A DNA stretch of 64,000 nucleotides from Gaoshiqia sp050178015 (GTDB lineage Bacteria; Bacteroidota; Bacteroidia; Bacteroidales; Prolixibacteraceae), in the NCBI GenBank assembly GCA_050178015.1, contig JBFXGM010000001.1:1-64000 (forward strand). Reading direction: 5' to 3'. Every line of letters begins with the position of its first letter. Positions within the stretch are counted from its first letter, which is position 1. Shown here piece by piece: positions 26,970 to 35,505 of this stretch. Under the pieces are notes generated by a model. That model saw only the letters and a program-made list of their open reading frames with translations, ran no database searches and was not told the DNA's origin. Made by a program: the position numbers and the translations under genes.

Positions 26970-28562
26970 TCAACGTTTAGCCAAATTGAGCATGACAACA
27001 TCATTTTCCCGGATGTCAAACTCTTTTGAAAAAACGCCATCCTCATCAACCTCAATTGCTTCAGTCAAAACCGGAGAACCATCGTTTTGCCTTTTCAATT
27101 CTTCCACCTGATGTTTGTTCAGTTGGTTCGGCCTGCCCATGTCAATATAGCTGGTATGCGCATCATTCACACGATAACCTACCTTATAAATCTCCATGGT
27201 ATATTTTCCGGCAGGCACATGGGACAGATTTACTTTTACCTTCCCTTTCGGTTTAGCTGGCAAATCCTGGATATAATATTTTTGGTTGTGCGCAGAATCG
27301 CCGGGGTGGGTGTTCGTGAAATCCCAGAGAAGCAGTTGGATACCGCCATCCTCGTCTTTTGATGCCCATGAACGGGTATCGGTATTGGTCAACTCGGCTT
27401 TTCCAAGTTTATTCATAAACTGGTATGCATAAAAAGCCGATTTTGGGATCCCCTGAATGGTGAGCAGTCCAAATCCACCATGAAAAGCTTCGAAGCGCGG
27501 GCCGGATTCCTCAAAAATATCCGTAAAAACCCAGTAAGACATTGAGTTGGCCGCAGTTCCGACCTGTTTGATTTTTTCCAGGATGTAAGCTGCCTCATGA
27601 TAACTGTCGTGGAGAGGGTCGGCCGGCGTGTACGACGAACTCCATTCGGTATAATGCAACTCCAGATTTGGCATCACCGATTCAGCAATCTCTTTTCGTG
27701 AATTTAATACATCACCACTAACACTCATCGAATCTTTACTTAAAACAGTACCTGAGATGCCGAATTCATCCAAATATCCTTGCTTTACCCCGTAGGAATG
27801 AGTTGCAATAAAATCGAGCGGCAAGTTATTTTCGTGACAATAATTGATCATTTCAGTTTCCCAGGCTGCTCCTGCCGTACCCGGGCCGCCTACTTTATAT
27901 TCCGGGTTTACACTTTTAATGGCTTTCACAGTGTATGAATACAGTTTGAAGTATTCGTCCTGTGTGCCAGCCCAGAAACCATCCAGATTCGGTTCGTTCC
28001 AAACTTCGAAATACCAGGTTTTCACTTCATCTTCGCCGTAACGTTCGGTAAAGTGTTGTGTCAGGTTGCGAATAAAATCCTCCCATTTGTCATAATCCTT
28101 TGGTGGGGTAACATTGCCCTTCCACCAAAAAATGGTTTTATTGCCGCTGGCCAACGCCGATGGCATAAAGCCCAGTTCGACAAAAGGTTTAATCCCTATG
28201 CTCAACAGAAAATCATACAAAGCATCGATATACATGTAGTTATACTGCGGGGTTCCTTTATCGTCTTCCTTGTACACGGCCATATCATCAGTTAACAGGC
28301 CGTGCATGCGGATATATTTAAAATCGCACTTTTCCTTCACGTACGTGAGTTGTTGTTGCCAGTCGGCGCGTAAACCTTCGTTGGCACGGCCCGCGCCAAC
28401 ACACTCTTTAAACATGGTGTTCAAAGCGCCCTTTTCATTGTTGAAATCAAGATTGATTACCCGTTCAGGGAGTATTGGGTTTATATTGGTTTTTCTTTTT
28501 GCTAAAACCGGACCTGCCAACAGAAATGCCAGCAGGAAAAGGTACAGATGGATAATTTTCAC
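26970..28562 (-). CDS. GH39 glycosidase, probable beta-xylosidase
   Basis: The 530-residue secreted protein (signal ending GPVLA) matches GH39: an early YIRMHGLLTDDM strand, acid/base motif WYFEVWNEPNLDGFW (Glu190), then SYGVK and nucleophile motif LELHYTEWSSSY (Glu306), and a C-terminal beta-sandwich. GH39 enzymes include beta-xylosidases, alpha-L-iduronidases and beta-galactosidases. In a xyloglucan-type locus a beta-xylosidase would fit the rare U side chain, where beta-xylose caps an alpha-xylose branch. It starts 21 bp after GH31 and should be co-transcribed with it. The exact specificity is open. Confidence 0.85.
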   Translation of the reverse strand: MKIIHLYLFLLAFLLAGPVLAKRKTNINPILPERVINLDFNNEKGALNTMFKECVGAGRANEGLRADWQQQLTYVKEKCDFKYIRMHGLLTDDMAVYKEDDKGTPQYNYMYIDALYDFLLSIGIKPFVELGFMPSALASGNKTIFWWKGNVTPPKDYDKWEDFIRNLTQHFTERYGEDEVKTWYFEVWNEPNLDGFWAGTQDEYFKLYSYTVKAIKSVNPEYKVGGPGTAGAAWETEMINYCHENNLPLDFIATHSYGVKQGYLDEFGISGTVLSKDSMSVSGDVLNSRKEIAESVMPNLELHYTEWSSSYTPADPLHDSYHEAAYILEKIKQVGTAANSMSYWVFTDIFEESGPRFEAFHGGFGLLTIQGIPKSAFYAYQFMNKLGKAELTNTDTRSWASKDEDGGIQLLLWDFTNTHPGDSAHNQKYYIQDLPAKPKGKVKVNLSHVPAGKYTMEIYKVGYRVNDAHTSYIDMGRPNQLNKHQVEELKRQNDGSPVLTEAIEVDEDGVFSKEFDIRENDVVMLNLAKR

Positions 28563-28583
28563 CGTCTATCGATTTTGGTTGAT

Positions 28584-31448
28584 TTATAAATTGATTGTCA
28601 GCTTTTGTCCGTCGTAATGTACCGATTTGCCTTGACCATCGGGTTGAAAGGCTTTGGGGTCCTCTTTGCTTACCGGGATAATTACGAATGTCCGCTCCTT
28701 CAACATTCCGTCAAATTCGCCTTCCCTATCTCCAATTGTCAGCATTCCTTCGGCATCGTTATAACTGAATGGGATATTCGAATAAGCGCCCTTCTCGTAA
28801 TTGTAATTTTCACCTTCATCCTCATAAAGGGAGAAGGCGCCATCCTGTCCACGATAGACATAAATATCAATTGTATCGGCCGGTTTCTCATCCGTGTACT
28901 GAATTTCGGGACCAACCGGGATAATTGCGCCTTCGCGGATGTACAACGGGATCTGTTCGTACGGGGCATCAACTTTTACCTGTTGCCCACCTTGTATAAA
29001 TTGTCCGGTATAGAAATCATACCAATTTGAGCCTTTCGGGAAATATACTTCGCGCTCGCGGGCTTCATAGGTATAAACAGGACACACCATCATTGACGGG
29101 CCAAACATGAACTGATCGCCAATATTTTCAACGGTTTTATCTGCTGAAAAATCCATCACCAATGGCCGCATGATGGTGTAATCATCGAAATAAGTCATTC
29201 CGGCCATGGTATAAATGTACGGCATCAGCCTGTAACGCAAATTGGTGTAATAGGTGATTGACTGATAGGCGGGATGCCCTTTCGGGGCAATGTTCCACAC
29301 TTCGCGGAATGGGTACTGCCCGTGCGAGCGGTATAACGGGGCAAATGAACCAAACTGGTACCAACGGGTATTCAGTTCGCGCCACTCCTTGTAATCGGCA
29401 TTTTCTTTCCCGCTTTTGTTGTACTCCATTTGTCCGGCCACGTAACGGTCTTCCACACAGAACCCGCCAATATCCATGGTCCAGTATGGGATGCCGCTTA
29501 CGGCGAAGTTCAAACCGGCAGAAATCTGGGCTTTCATATCTTCCCAGCGTGTGCCAATGTCGCCGCTCCAGGTTGCCGTTGAATATCGTTGCAAACCGGC
29601 AAAGCCCGAACGGGTAAGCAGGAAAACACGCTTATCGGGATCAACGCTGCGCTGCCCGTTATAAATGGCTTCGGCATTCATTAAAGCATATGTGTTGAAA
29701 TATTCCGCGGAAGGGCCCAAAGCTGTTGGGCCGCACAACGCTTTCCGGTATTCCATATCGGTACAGTCGAGCACGTTCGGTTCGCTGGCATCCATCCACC
29801 AGGCATCAATCCCCAGGGGGTACAGCTTATCATACATCTGCTTCCAGAACAACTTCCGTGCGCCAGCCGAATAGGCATCGTAGAATGAACCAACATAACC
29901 AGGTCCTACCCAGTCGCGGACACTGTCTTCAACTGCTTGCCGGTACATCCAGCCTTTTTCATCGAATTCTTTGAAATGTTCGGTTGTAACATAAAACTTC
30001 GGCCATACCGAAATCATCATCTTCGCATTCATGGCATGGATCGAATCAACCATTGCTTTCGGGTCAGGGAAACGGCTCGCATCAAACTCGTGGCTTCCCC
30101 AGGCATCTTCAGGCCAGTAGTTCCAATCCAGTACAATGTTGTCGATCGGAATTTTACGCTCCCTGAATTCTTTTAGTGTACCCAGAATCTCGTCCTGTGT
30201 TTTATAGCGTTCGCGGCTTTGCCAGTAGCCCATGGCCCATTTGGGCATCACCTGCGACTTTCCGGTCAGGGTACGGTATCCTTTAATGATTTCGTCCATC
30301 GAACTGCCATGCACAAAGTAGTAATCCAGTTTTTTATTCATCTCGCTCCACCAAACCTGGCTGTTTTGCTCCTCGGCGGATTGCGGCGTCTGAACACGCA
30401 GGCCACAGTACGATTTTCCACCATCCGGTTTCCATTCCACACGCAGGGGCACGCGTTTACCAGCTTCGAGGTCAAACGTAAATTTGTAGCTGTTCGGGTT
30501 CCAGGCTGTGCGCCAACGTTCGGGCACAACCAGTTCATTGTTCAGATAAACTTTCATATACCCGGCATAGTACAAAATGAAACGGTAAGTCCCGCTTTGA
30601 GCGGCTTCAATTTCCCCCTCATAAACAACATTAGCTCCTTTCAAGGGGAAATTCGCCGGAAGGTTTTTTATCGCTTGAATATCCTCAAAAAAAAGCGAAT
30701 CTTCAGCACGGACCAGTTGTTGAAAATCTTTGCCCTGAGGCTGGTAGATGCCGGTCAGGCTGCCTGGCTGGCCGCTTTTATCATACAATCGAAAGACCCG
30801 GTTCAGCTGTTTGTATTCGCGGCTATCGCCAAAACGGCTTAATGAATAGCTGTCCCACAAAAGCCCGTAGTTTTTATTGGAAACGATAAAGGGCACTGAA
30901 ACTTTTGTATTGTATTGAAACAATTCTTCGCTTTTCCCTTTATAATTGAACTCATCCGACTGGTGTTGCCCCAGTCCGTAGAATGCCTCATCATCAGGCG
31001 ATTCAAACAGCTGACGAACAGAATAGCCTTTCGTCCCCTCCACTTCAACTGGTGAGAATGTCCTGCCACCGCCTGATTTTTCCGCTAAAATTACCCGGCC
31101 ATTTTTATCTTTAAACTTAATCCCGCCATCCAGTTTCGAAACCATCACGTTCAACCGGGCGGTGCTCAGCATAATGGAATCGCCGGCTTCTTCAACCTGA
31201 AAAGGCACGGTGCGAAGGCCTGGTACAATAATCAAACTTGAATCTTTGGGGAATTCCTTATCTGCTGTTGCAGAAACATGGATCAACTCGTCGCCCAACA
31301 CCTGCAAACGAAGTTTGCAAGCTTCTGTCGGTTTTTCTTGCTTCAAATTTAAAATGACACCATCATCTGTTAATTGATATTGCGGCACAGAACAGGCGGC
31401 AAATAACAGTCCGGCAAATAATGAGAGGAGTATCTTTCTATTTTTCAT
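28584..31448 (-). CDS. GH31 alpha-xylosidase with PA14 insert
   Basis: The 954-residue lipoprotein (signal ending FAAC) has an N-terminal galactose-mutarotase-like sandwich with a PA14 domain inserted at about residues 230-355, then the GH31 barrel. The nucleophile lies in WWMDASEPNV (Asp553) and the acid/base in TWSGDIGTRW (Asp630). The combination of PA14 insert and this length is that of the xyloglucan alpha-xylosidases CjXyl31A and BoGH31A, which remove xylose from the non-reducing end of xyloglucan oligosaccharides. This is one of the best substrate markers in the window. It heads a six-gene unit, and a candidate regulator site lies 63 bp upstream. Confidence 0.94.
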   Translation of the reverse strand: MKNRKILLSLFAGLLFAACSVPQYQLTDDGVILNLKQEKPTEACKLRLQVLGDELIHVSATADKEFPKDSSLIIVPGLRTVPFQVEEAGDSIMLSTARLNVMVSKLDGGIKFKDKNGRVILAEKSGGGRTFSPVEVEGTKGYSVRQLFESPDDEAFYGLGQHQSDEFNYKGKSEELFQYNTKVSVPFIVSNKNYGLLWDSYSLSRFGDSREYKQLNRVFRLYDKSGQPGSLTGIYQPQGKDFQQLVRAEDSLFFEDIQAIKNLPANFPLKGANVVYEGEIEAAQSGTYRFILYYAGYMKVYLNNELVVPERWRTAWNPNSYKFTFDLEAGKRVPLRVEWKPDGGKSYCGLRVQTPQSAEEQNSQVWWSEMNKKLDYYFVHGSSMDEIIKGYRTLTGKSQVMPKWAMGYWQSRERYKTQDEILGTLKEFRERKIPIDNIVLDWNYWPEDAWGSHEFDASRFPDPKAMVDSIHAMNAKMMISVWPKFYVTTEHFKEFDEKGWMYRQAVEDSVRDWVGPGYVGSFYDAYSAGARKLFWKQMYDKLYPLGIDAWWMDASEPNVLDCTDMEYRKALCGPTALGPSAEYFNTYALMNAEAIYNGQRSVDPDKRVFLLTRSGFAGLQRYSTATWSGDIGTRWEDMKAQISAGLNFAVSGIPYWTMDIGGFCVEDRYVAGQMEYNKSGKENADYKEWRELNTRWYQFGSFAPLYRSHGQYPFREVWNIAPKGHPAYQSITYYTNLRYRLMPYIYTMAGMTYFDDYTIMRPLVMDFSADKTVENIGDQFMFGPSMMVCPVYTYEAREREVYFPKGSNWYDFYTGQFIQGGQQVKVDAPYEQIPLYIREGAIIPVGPEIQYTDEKPADTIDIYVYRGQDGAFSLYEDEGENYNYEKGAYSNIPFSYNDAEGMLTIGDREGEFDGMLKERTFVIIPVSKEDPKAFQPDGQGKSVHYDGQKLTINL

Positions 31449-31481
31449 TTATGGTATAGGTTTAAAGGATTATTTGGAGCG

Positions 31482-31535
31482 CTAATTTCAGAAAAAAAAA
31501 TGGTACCGGAGGGTCTTTATGTGTTAAAGAGAGCA
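31482..31535 (-). promoter_or_regulatory. Candidate HTCS-controlled promoter region, copy B (upstream of GH31)
   Basis: The 25-bp motif is at 31511-31535; on the plus strand it contains CTTTATGTGTTAAAG, an inverted repeat (CTTTA, five bases, TAAAG). The second element, CTAATTTCAG on the plus strand (31482-31491), lies exactly 20 bp away, the same spacing as in copy C. By hand count about 50 of 70 positions agree between copies B and C without gaps, although they precede unrelated genes. It lies 34-87 bp upstream of the GH31 start. Confidence 0.62.
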
Positions 31536-31614
31536 TGCTTATGTCGTAATTGACTCTATTTGCAACCGGTCGTTTGTTTCAATACTTCTTGCCCCGGGAA
31601 TAAATTCCCGTTAA

Positions 31615-32751
31615 TTAGTAAACGGTTTTTGCCTCTTTAGCCCCATGCATCATCGCATCAAGAACACCCCGATCCAATATTTTTCCGGTACTCCGATCGA
31701 ACAATCCCCCGGGAACATCCCAGTAATAAGGTATCATCCCGTTGCTAATAGCAGACTTCACAACATACTTATTAAAATATTCTACTGATGCATCATTAAG
31801 GGCTTGCTCTGAAGGCGAACTAAGTTTTCGCTTAAAGGCTCCAAACTCTCCGATTATAACCGGTATTCCGTTATCAACAAACTTCTTTTTGACCTCGCTG
31901 AAAAGCGAATCTATGTGCCACTCCTCACCCCAGGTAGTATTGCGATCGATATCAGTTTTTGAATGATTGTTCTTCCCCCAATAGTAAAACACCCCACCCC
32001 AATCGGCGTCTTTCTCTAACAGACAGAACTGAAAAGGTGTATAATAATGAACTTCCAACATAAGACGGTCATCTACCTGATCTTTCGGGAATTTATCCAT
32101 CAATGCACAGGTTTTCTCAATATCGGTTTCCGGTCCCTGGACAATTAATGTGCGTGTGCTGTTGTTGCCTCCTGTTGCGCGAACGGCATCAATAAAAGTC
32201 TGATAATAGGACAATAAAACAGGCATCGCCGCCGAATCGGGCGCATTGGGTTCATTGGCCCCGGCAAAAAGCAGATGTTCATCGTAATCTTTAAAATAAC
32301 CGCCTATTTGGCTCCAATAGTTGTACTGCCGCTCATTAACCTGTTCCTGGTTCGCTTTATTAATCCTGTTTTCCAGCCAACCGTTGTCCCAGTGCATGTT
32401 GATGATCACATACATGCTGTCATTTATGCAATAATCAACGACTTCTTTCACCCTGGCAATCCAGTCTGCATCAATCTCACTGGTAATCGTATCGGAGTGA
32501 CAAAACCAGGATACCGGAAGACGAACGGTATTGAAGCCGGCCGCTTTTACCGAATCAATCAGTGCCTGTGAAGTCACAGCACTGCCCCACGCGGTTTCTC
32601 CGCAAATCGCTTCCAGCGTGTTCCCTAAGTTCCAGCCAACGTGGATTTGTTTAGCTATTTCGTGGGCAGCAGGCAATTGCGCCCAAGCATTCACGGACAT
32701 TAAAAGTCCGGCGACAACACTTGTCAAGCGTAGGGTCCTTTTTAAAACCAT
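31615..32751 (-). CDS. GH5_4 endo-beta-1,4-glucanase / endo-xyloglucanase
   Basis: The 378-residue protein has a signal peptide ending AWA-Q and no lipobox, so it is probably periplasmic or released. A single GH5 domain shows HVGWNLGNTLEAICGETAWG, TVRLPVSW, INMHWDNGWLEN, acid/base GANEPNAP (Glu167), HYYTPFQF and nucleophile IIGEFGAF (Glu302). The motifs are those of subfamily 4, which holds xyloglucanases and mixed-linkage or cellulose endo-glucanases. With the BACON-GH5 copy broken, this is the only intact endo-acting backbone enzyme visible. A 16-base stem-loop follows its stop codon at 31595-31610. Confidence 0.92.
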   Translation of the reverse strand: MVLKRTLRLTSVVAGLLMSVNAWAQLPAAHEIAKQIHVGWNLGNTLEAICGETAWGSAVTSQALIDSVKAAGFNTVRLPVSWFCHSDTITSEIDADWIARVKEVVDYCINDSMYVIINMHWDNGWLENRINKANQEQVNERQYNYWSQIGGYFKDYDEHLLFAGANEPNAPDSAAMPVLLSYYQTFIDAVRATGGNNSTRTLIVQGPETDIEKTCALMDKFPKDQVDDRLMLEVHYYTPFQFCLLEKDADWGGVFYYWGKNNHSKTDIDRNTTWGEEWHIDSLFSEVKKKFVDNGIPVIIGEFGAFKRKLSSPSEQALNDASVEYFNKYVVKSAISNGMIPYYWDVPGGLFDRSTGKILDRGVLDAMMHGAKEAKTVY

Positions 32752-32791
32752 TTTTTTATTTATTTGAAAAACAGATCATTATTGCTGACAC

Positions 32792-32799
32792 CAAAACTA
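32792..32799 (-). promoter_or_regulatory. Possible housekeeping -7 box upstream of GH5_4
   Basis: The minus strand reads TAGTTTTG, a full match to the Bacteroidota -7 consensus TAnnTTTG, 41-48 bp before the GH5 start. No convincing -33 element is seen. If real, GH5 can be transcribed apart from the GH3 gene upstream. Confidence 0.35.
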
Positions 32800-32839
32800 T
32801 GGGCATTCAAGACAAGTCCCACCAGTCAGGCACTTGTAC

Positions 32840-35038
32840 TTACAAAACAATTACATCTACTTTGCCTTCTATATTCTGAGATGAACTTCCCAGCAAAAGG
32901 GTGTAACTTCCAGGTTCCACTTCCCAGCTATTTTTCGATTCATCATAATAGGCAAAACTGCTTACCGGAACTTCCAATGTTACCAACCGGCTTTCTCCGG
33001 CTTTGAGGAACACTTTTTCAAATGCCTTCAGCTCTTTGGCTGCGCGGGTTACTTTAGAGCCAGGTTTGCTCACATAAAGCTGGGCTGTTTCTGCCCCATC
33101 AACTTTCCCTGAATTGGTCAATGTGAACGATACGGTTACTGTTCCGTCGGTTTTTACATCAGATTTGTCAACAGACGGTTTCGACCAGGTAAAGGTGGAA
33201 TAGCTCAGTCCGTAACCAAAAGGAAAGAGCGGATCAAGCTTTTTGGTATCCAACCAACGATAACCAACCAGGATATCTTCTTTGTAATAGACATTGACAC
33301 TGTCGCCCGGATAACAAAGCTTATCGAATGAGTGGGCGCCAATATCTTCCAGTTTTTTCGGGAACGAGACAGGGAGTTTGCCCGAGGGGTTCACATCACC
33401 CGAAATAATATCGGCCAAAGCATTTCCGGCCTCCGAACCAAGGTACCATCCCTGTACAATAGCCGGAACCTTGTCCACCCACGGCATTGCAACTGCGTTT
33501 CCGCTAAGCAGAACAACTGCTGTGTTCTTATTTGCTTTAAGTAGCTCTTCAATCAGCTTATCCTGCCCGAACGGTAAATTAAGAGACAGACGGTCGCCGC
33601 TTTCGCAGTCCTGAAAATAGTTTTTGTTGAGGCCGCCTACAAAAAGCACCACGTCGGCATTGCGGGCAATTTCGATAGCTGCACTCACCAGTGAATCGGC
33701 ATTTAACTTCGAAGGTTCTTCCCGTCCGTAGAGTGATGGCCCGGATGCATAGCCCATGCTGTACACAATATTGGCTTCGCCGTATTTGTCTTTCAAGCCT
33801 TGCAAAGGCGATACTTCATACGCCACTTTTAGCGAAGTGGAGCCTCCGCCTACAACCAGGCTACGGGAAGCATTTTCGCCGATAACAGCAATCTTTTTGT
33901 ATTTACCCACAGGAATGGGCAAAAACTGTTCGTTGTTTTTTAAAAGCACAACACTCTCCTGTGCAATCTGACGGGCAGCCTGGCTGTGCTCGGGCGATAC
34001 AAATTTCCCGAACGGACGGTTGGCGCTCATGGTGGTGCGGAAAATCATGCGCAGGATACGACGTGCCTTATCATCAAGCACGGCCATATCATACTTTCCT
34101 GATTTAAGCCCTTCCAGAAAGGGATTGGCCAGGTAATAGCTTGAAAACGGGAAATGTCCCTTTGTTGTCAAGCCATTGGTATAGGTACCCATTTCAATGT
34201 CAAGACCATTGTTGACAGCCTCGTCGGTATTGTGAACACCGCCCCAATCGCTGATAACAACACCATCGAATTGCCAATCATTTTTTAATATTTTATTCAG
34301 CAAAAAGTCGCTGTGGCAGCAATGCTCGTCCCGAATCTTGTTGTACGCTCCCATAAGCGACCAGGCTTTTCCTTCCTGCACAGCCGCTTTAAAAGCCGGA
34401 AGATAAATTTCGTGCAGGGCACGATCGCTTACGTTGACATTGATTTCGCCCCGGCAGATTTCCTGGTTGTTCAATGCAAAATGTTTTACACAGGCTGCAA
34501 CGCCATTTGACTGAACTCCTTCAACGTAGGGCACCACCATACGCGAAGCCAGGTACGGGTCCTCGCCCATGTATTCGAAATTCCGTCCATTCAGGGGCGT
34601 ACGGTAAATGTTTACCCCGGGCGCGAGCAACACGGTTTTATTGCGGTAACGGGCTTCTTCCCCAATGGATTTTCCGAAAAGTAACGACATTTCCGGATTG
34701 AAAGTCGCGGCCAAAGCGGTGAGGGCCGGGAACGCAGTACACGAGTCGTTGGTCCATTGAGCGCCACTCCATTCATCCCATAATTTTTCGTCACTCACAC
34801 CATGTGAGCCATCAGATGACCAAACATCCGGTATCCCCAGCCGGGCAACCCCTTTCGAACTGAACTTGGACTGCGCATGGCATAGCCCCACTTTTTCCTC
34901 GGTTGTCATCAGCGACAGCGCACTTTCAACCCGTTCTTCAATGGGCTTTGTCACGTCGAGGTAAACCGGCAGTTTTTGTTGTGCGGAAACGGTCAGAGAG
35001 GCTCCCAGCATTATTGTTAATAGTACTCTTGATTTCAT
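32840..35038 (-). CDS. GH3 beta-glycosidase (beta-glucosidase-like)
   Basis: The 732-residue secreted protein (signal ending TVSA-Q) is a full GH3: KHFALNNQE in the barrel, nucleophile motif GVVISDWGGVHN (Asp264), an alpha/beta sandwich with VLFVGGLNKNYFQDCESGDR, and a fibronectin III-like C-terminus (DGAETAQLYVSKPGSKVTRA). Its layout and several blocks (GYRWLDTKKLDPLFPFGYGL) match the GH3 at 24703-26889 closely, suggesting a duplication within the locus. It probably releases glucose from cello-oligosaccharide backbones. The 467-bp gap upstream contains a MITE-like element; 35039-35335 shows nothing recognisable. Confidence 0.92.
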   Translation of the reverse strand: MKSRVLLTIMLGASLTVSAQQKLPVYLDVTKPIEERVESALSLMTTEEKVGLCHAQSKFSSKGVARLGIPDVWSSDGSHGVSDEKLWDEWSGAQWTNDSCTAFPALTALAATFNPEMSLLFGKSIGEEARYRNKTVLLAPGVNIYRTPLNGRNFEYMGEDPYLASRMVVPYVEGVQSNGVAACVKHFALNNQEICRGEINVNVSDRALHEIYLPAFKAAVQEGKAWSLMGAYNKIRDEHCCHSDFLLNKILKNDWQFDGVVISDWGGVHNTDEAVNNGLDIEMGTYTNGLTTKGHFPFSSYYLANPFLEGLKSGKYDMAVLDDKARRILRMIFRTTMSANRPFGKFVSPEHSQAARQIAQESVVLLKNNEQFLPIPVGKYKKIAVIGENASRSLVVGGGSTSLKVAYEVSPLQGLKDKYGEANIVYSMGYASGPSLYGREEPSKLNADSLVSAAIEIARNADVVLFVGGLNKNYFQDCESGDRLSLNLPFGQDKLIEELLKANKNTAVVLLSGNAVAMPWVDKVPAIVQGWYLGSEAGNALADIISGDVNPSGKLPVSFPKKLEDIGAHSFDKLCYPGDSVNVYYKEDILVGYRWLDTKKLDPLFPFGYGLSYSTFTWSKPSVDKSDVKTDGTVTVSFTLTNSGKVDGAETAQLYVSKPGSKVTRAAKELKAFEKVFLKAGESRLVTLEVPVSSFAYYDESKNSWEVEPGSYTLLLGSSSQNIEGKVDVIVL

Positions 35039-35335
35039 CGAAATTTTTTTAAGTTTTTTGCATGGAAAGTCAACTGGAAAAACAGCGTAATTACTATTGG
35101 TATAGTTATCTCTTTCATTTTGTTAGTTTAGGTTCTTTCTGTTCCGGGTATTGCGTTTTTCCTCTTATGCACGCCATCTATGAAAGCTACACAAAAAGCT
35201 CTCTTTTGACTGGACACTTCACTCAGAACCACGAAAACAGGCGATAAAAATACATTACATCGGCCCTGCGCAGGTGCTGTCATGTTTCTTACACAGTACC
35301 CTCTCGTATTTTCTTCGGTATTGAGAACAAAAAAA

Positions 35336-35463
35336 AGCTGTCTAAAAAGTACTGATAGAGTCATCCTGAACTTGTTTCAGGATCTGAACCCTTTGATTGA
35401 CAGACCCCGAAATGAATTCGGGGTGACTAGATCATCAAAAATTCAGTAGTTTTTGGACAGCCT
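35336..35463. mobile_element. MITE-like element with nested palindromes
   Basis: The ends are near-perfect inverted repeats of about 21 bases: AGCTGTCTAAAAAGTACTGA at the left pairs with the complement of TTCAGTAGTTTTTGGACAGC at the right, with three mismatches. Inside lie two hairpins: ATCCTGAA / TTCAGGAT (35363-35370 and 35376-35383) and ACCCCGAA / TTCGGGGT (35404-35411 and 35417-35424). There is no coding capacity in 128 bp. It sits between GH42 (43 bp after its stop) and GH3 and may act as a terminator for the long upstream operon. Confidence 0.6.
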
Positions 35464-35505
35464 CATTTCCGCAGTAGCCCTGGAAACGGGTACGGAAGTG
35501 TCAGC

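Noticed and set aside
26889..26973. Longer N-terminus for the GH3 gene
   Set aside because: The extension would overlap the GH39 stop codon and would bury the signal peptide, which starts cleanly at the ATG at 26889.
31595..31610. Stem-loop after the GH5_4 stop as a terminator
   Set aside because: The stem (CGGGAA / TTCCCG) is real, but no T-tract follows on the coding strand, so a terminator call is not supported.
35271..35310. Possible fourth copy of the 25-bp motif upstream of the GH3 gene at 35038
   Set aside because: Only short blocks (GAGGGT, TGTGT) match, with a gap and in the opposite orientation to the gene. This is within what chance would give.
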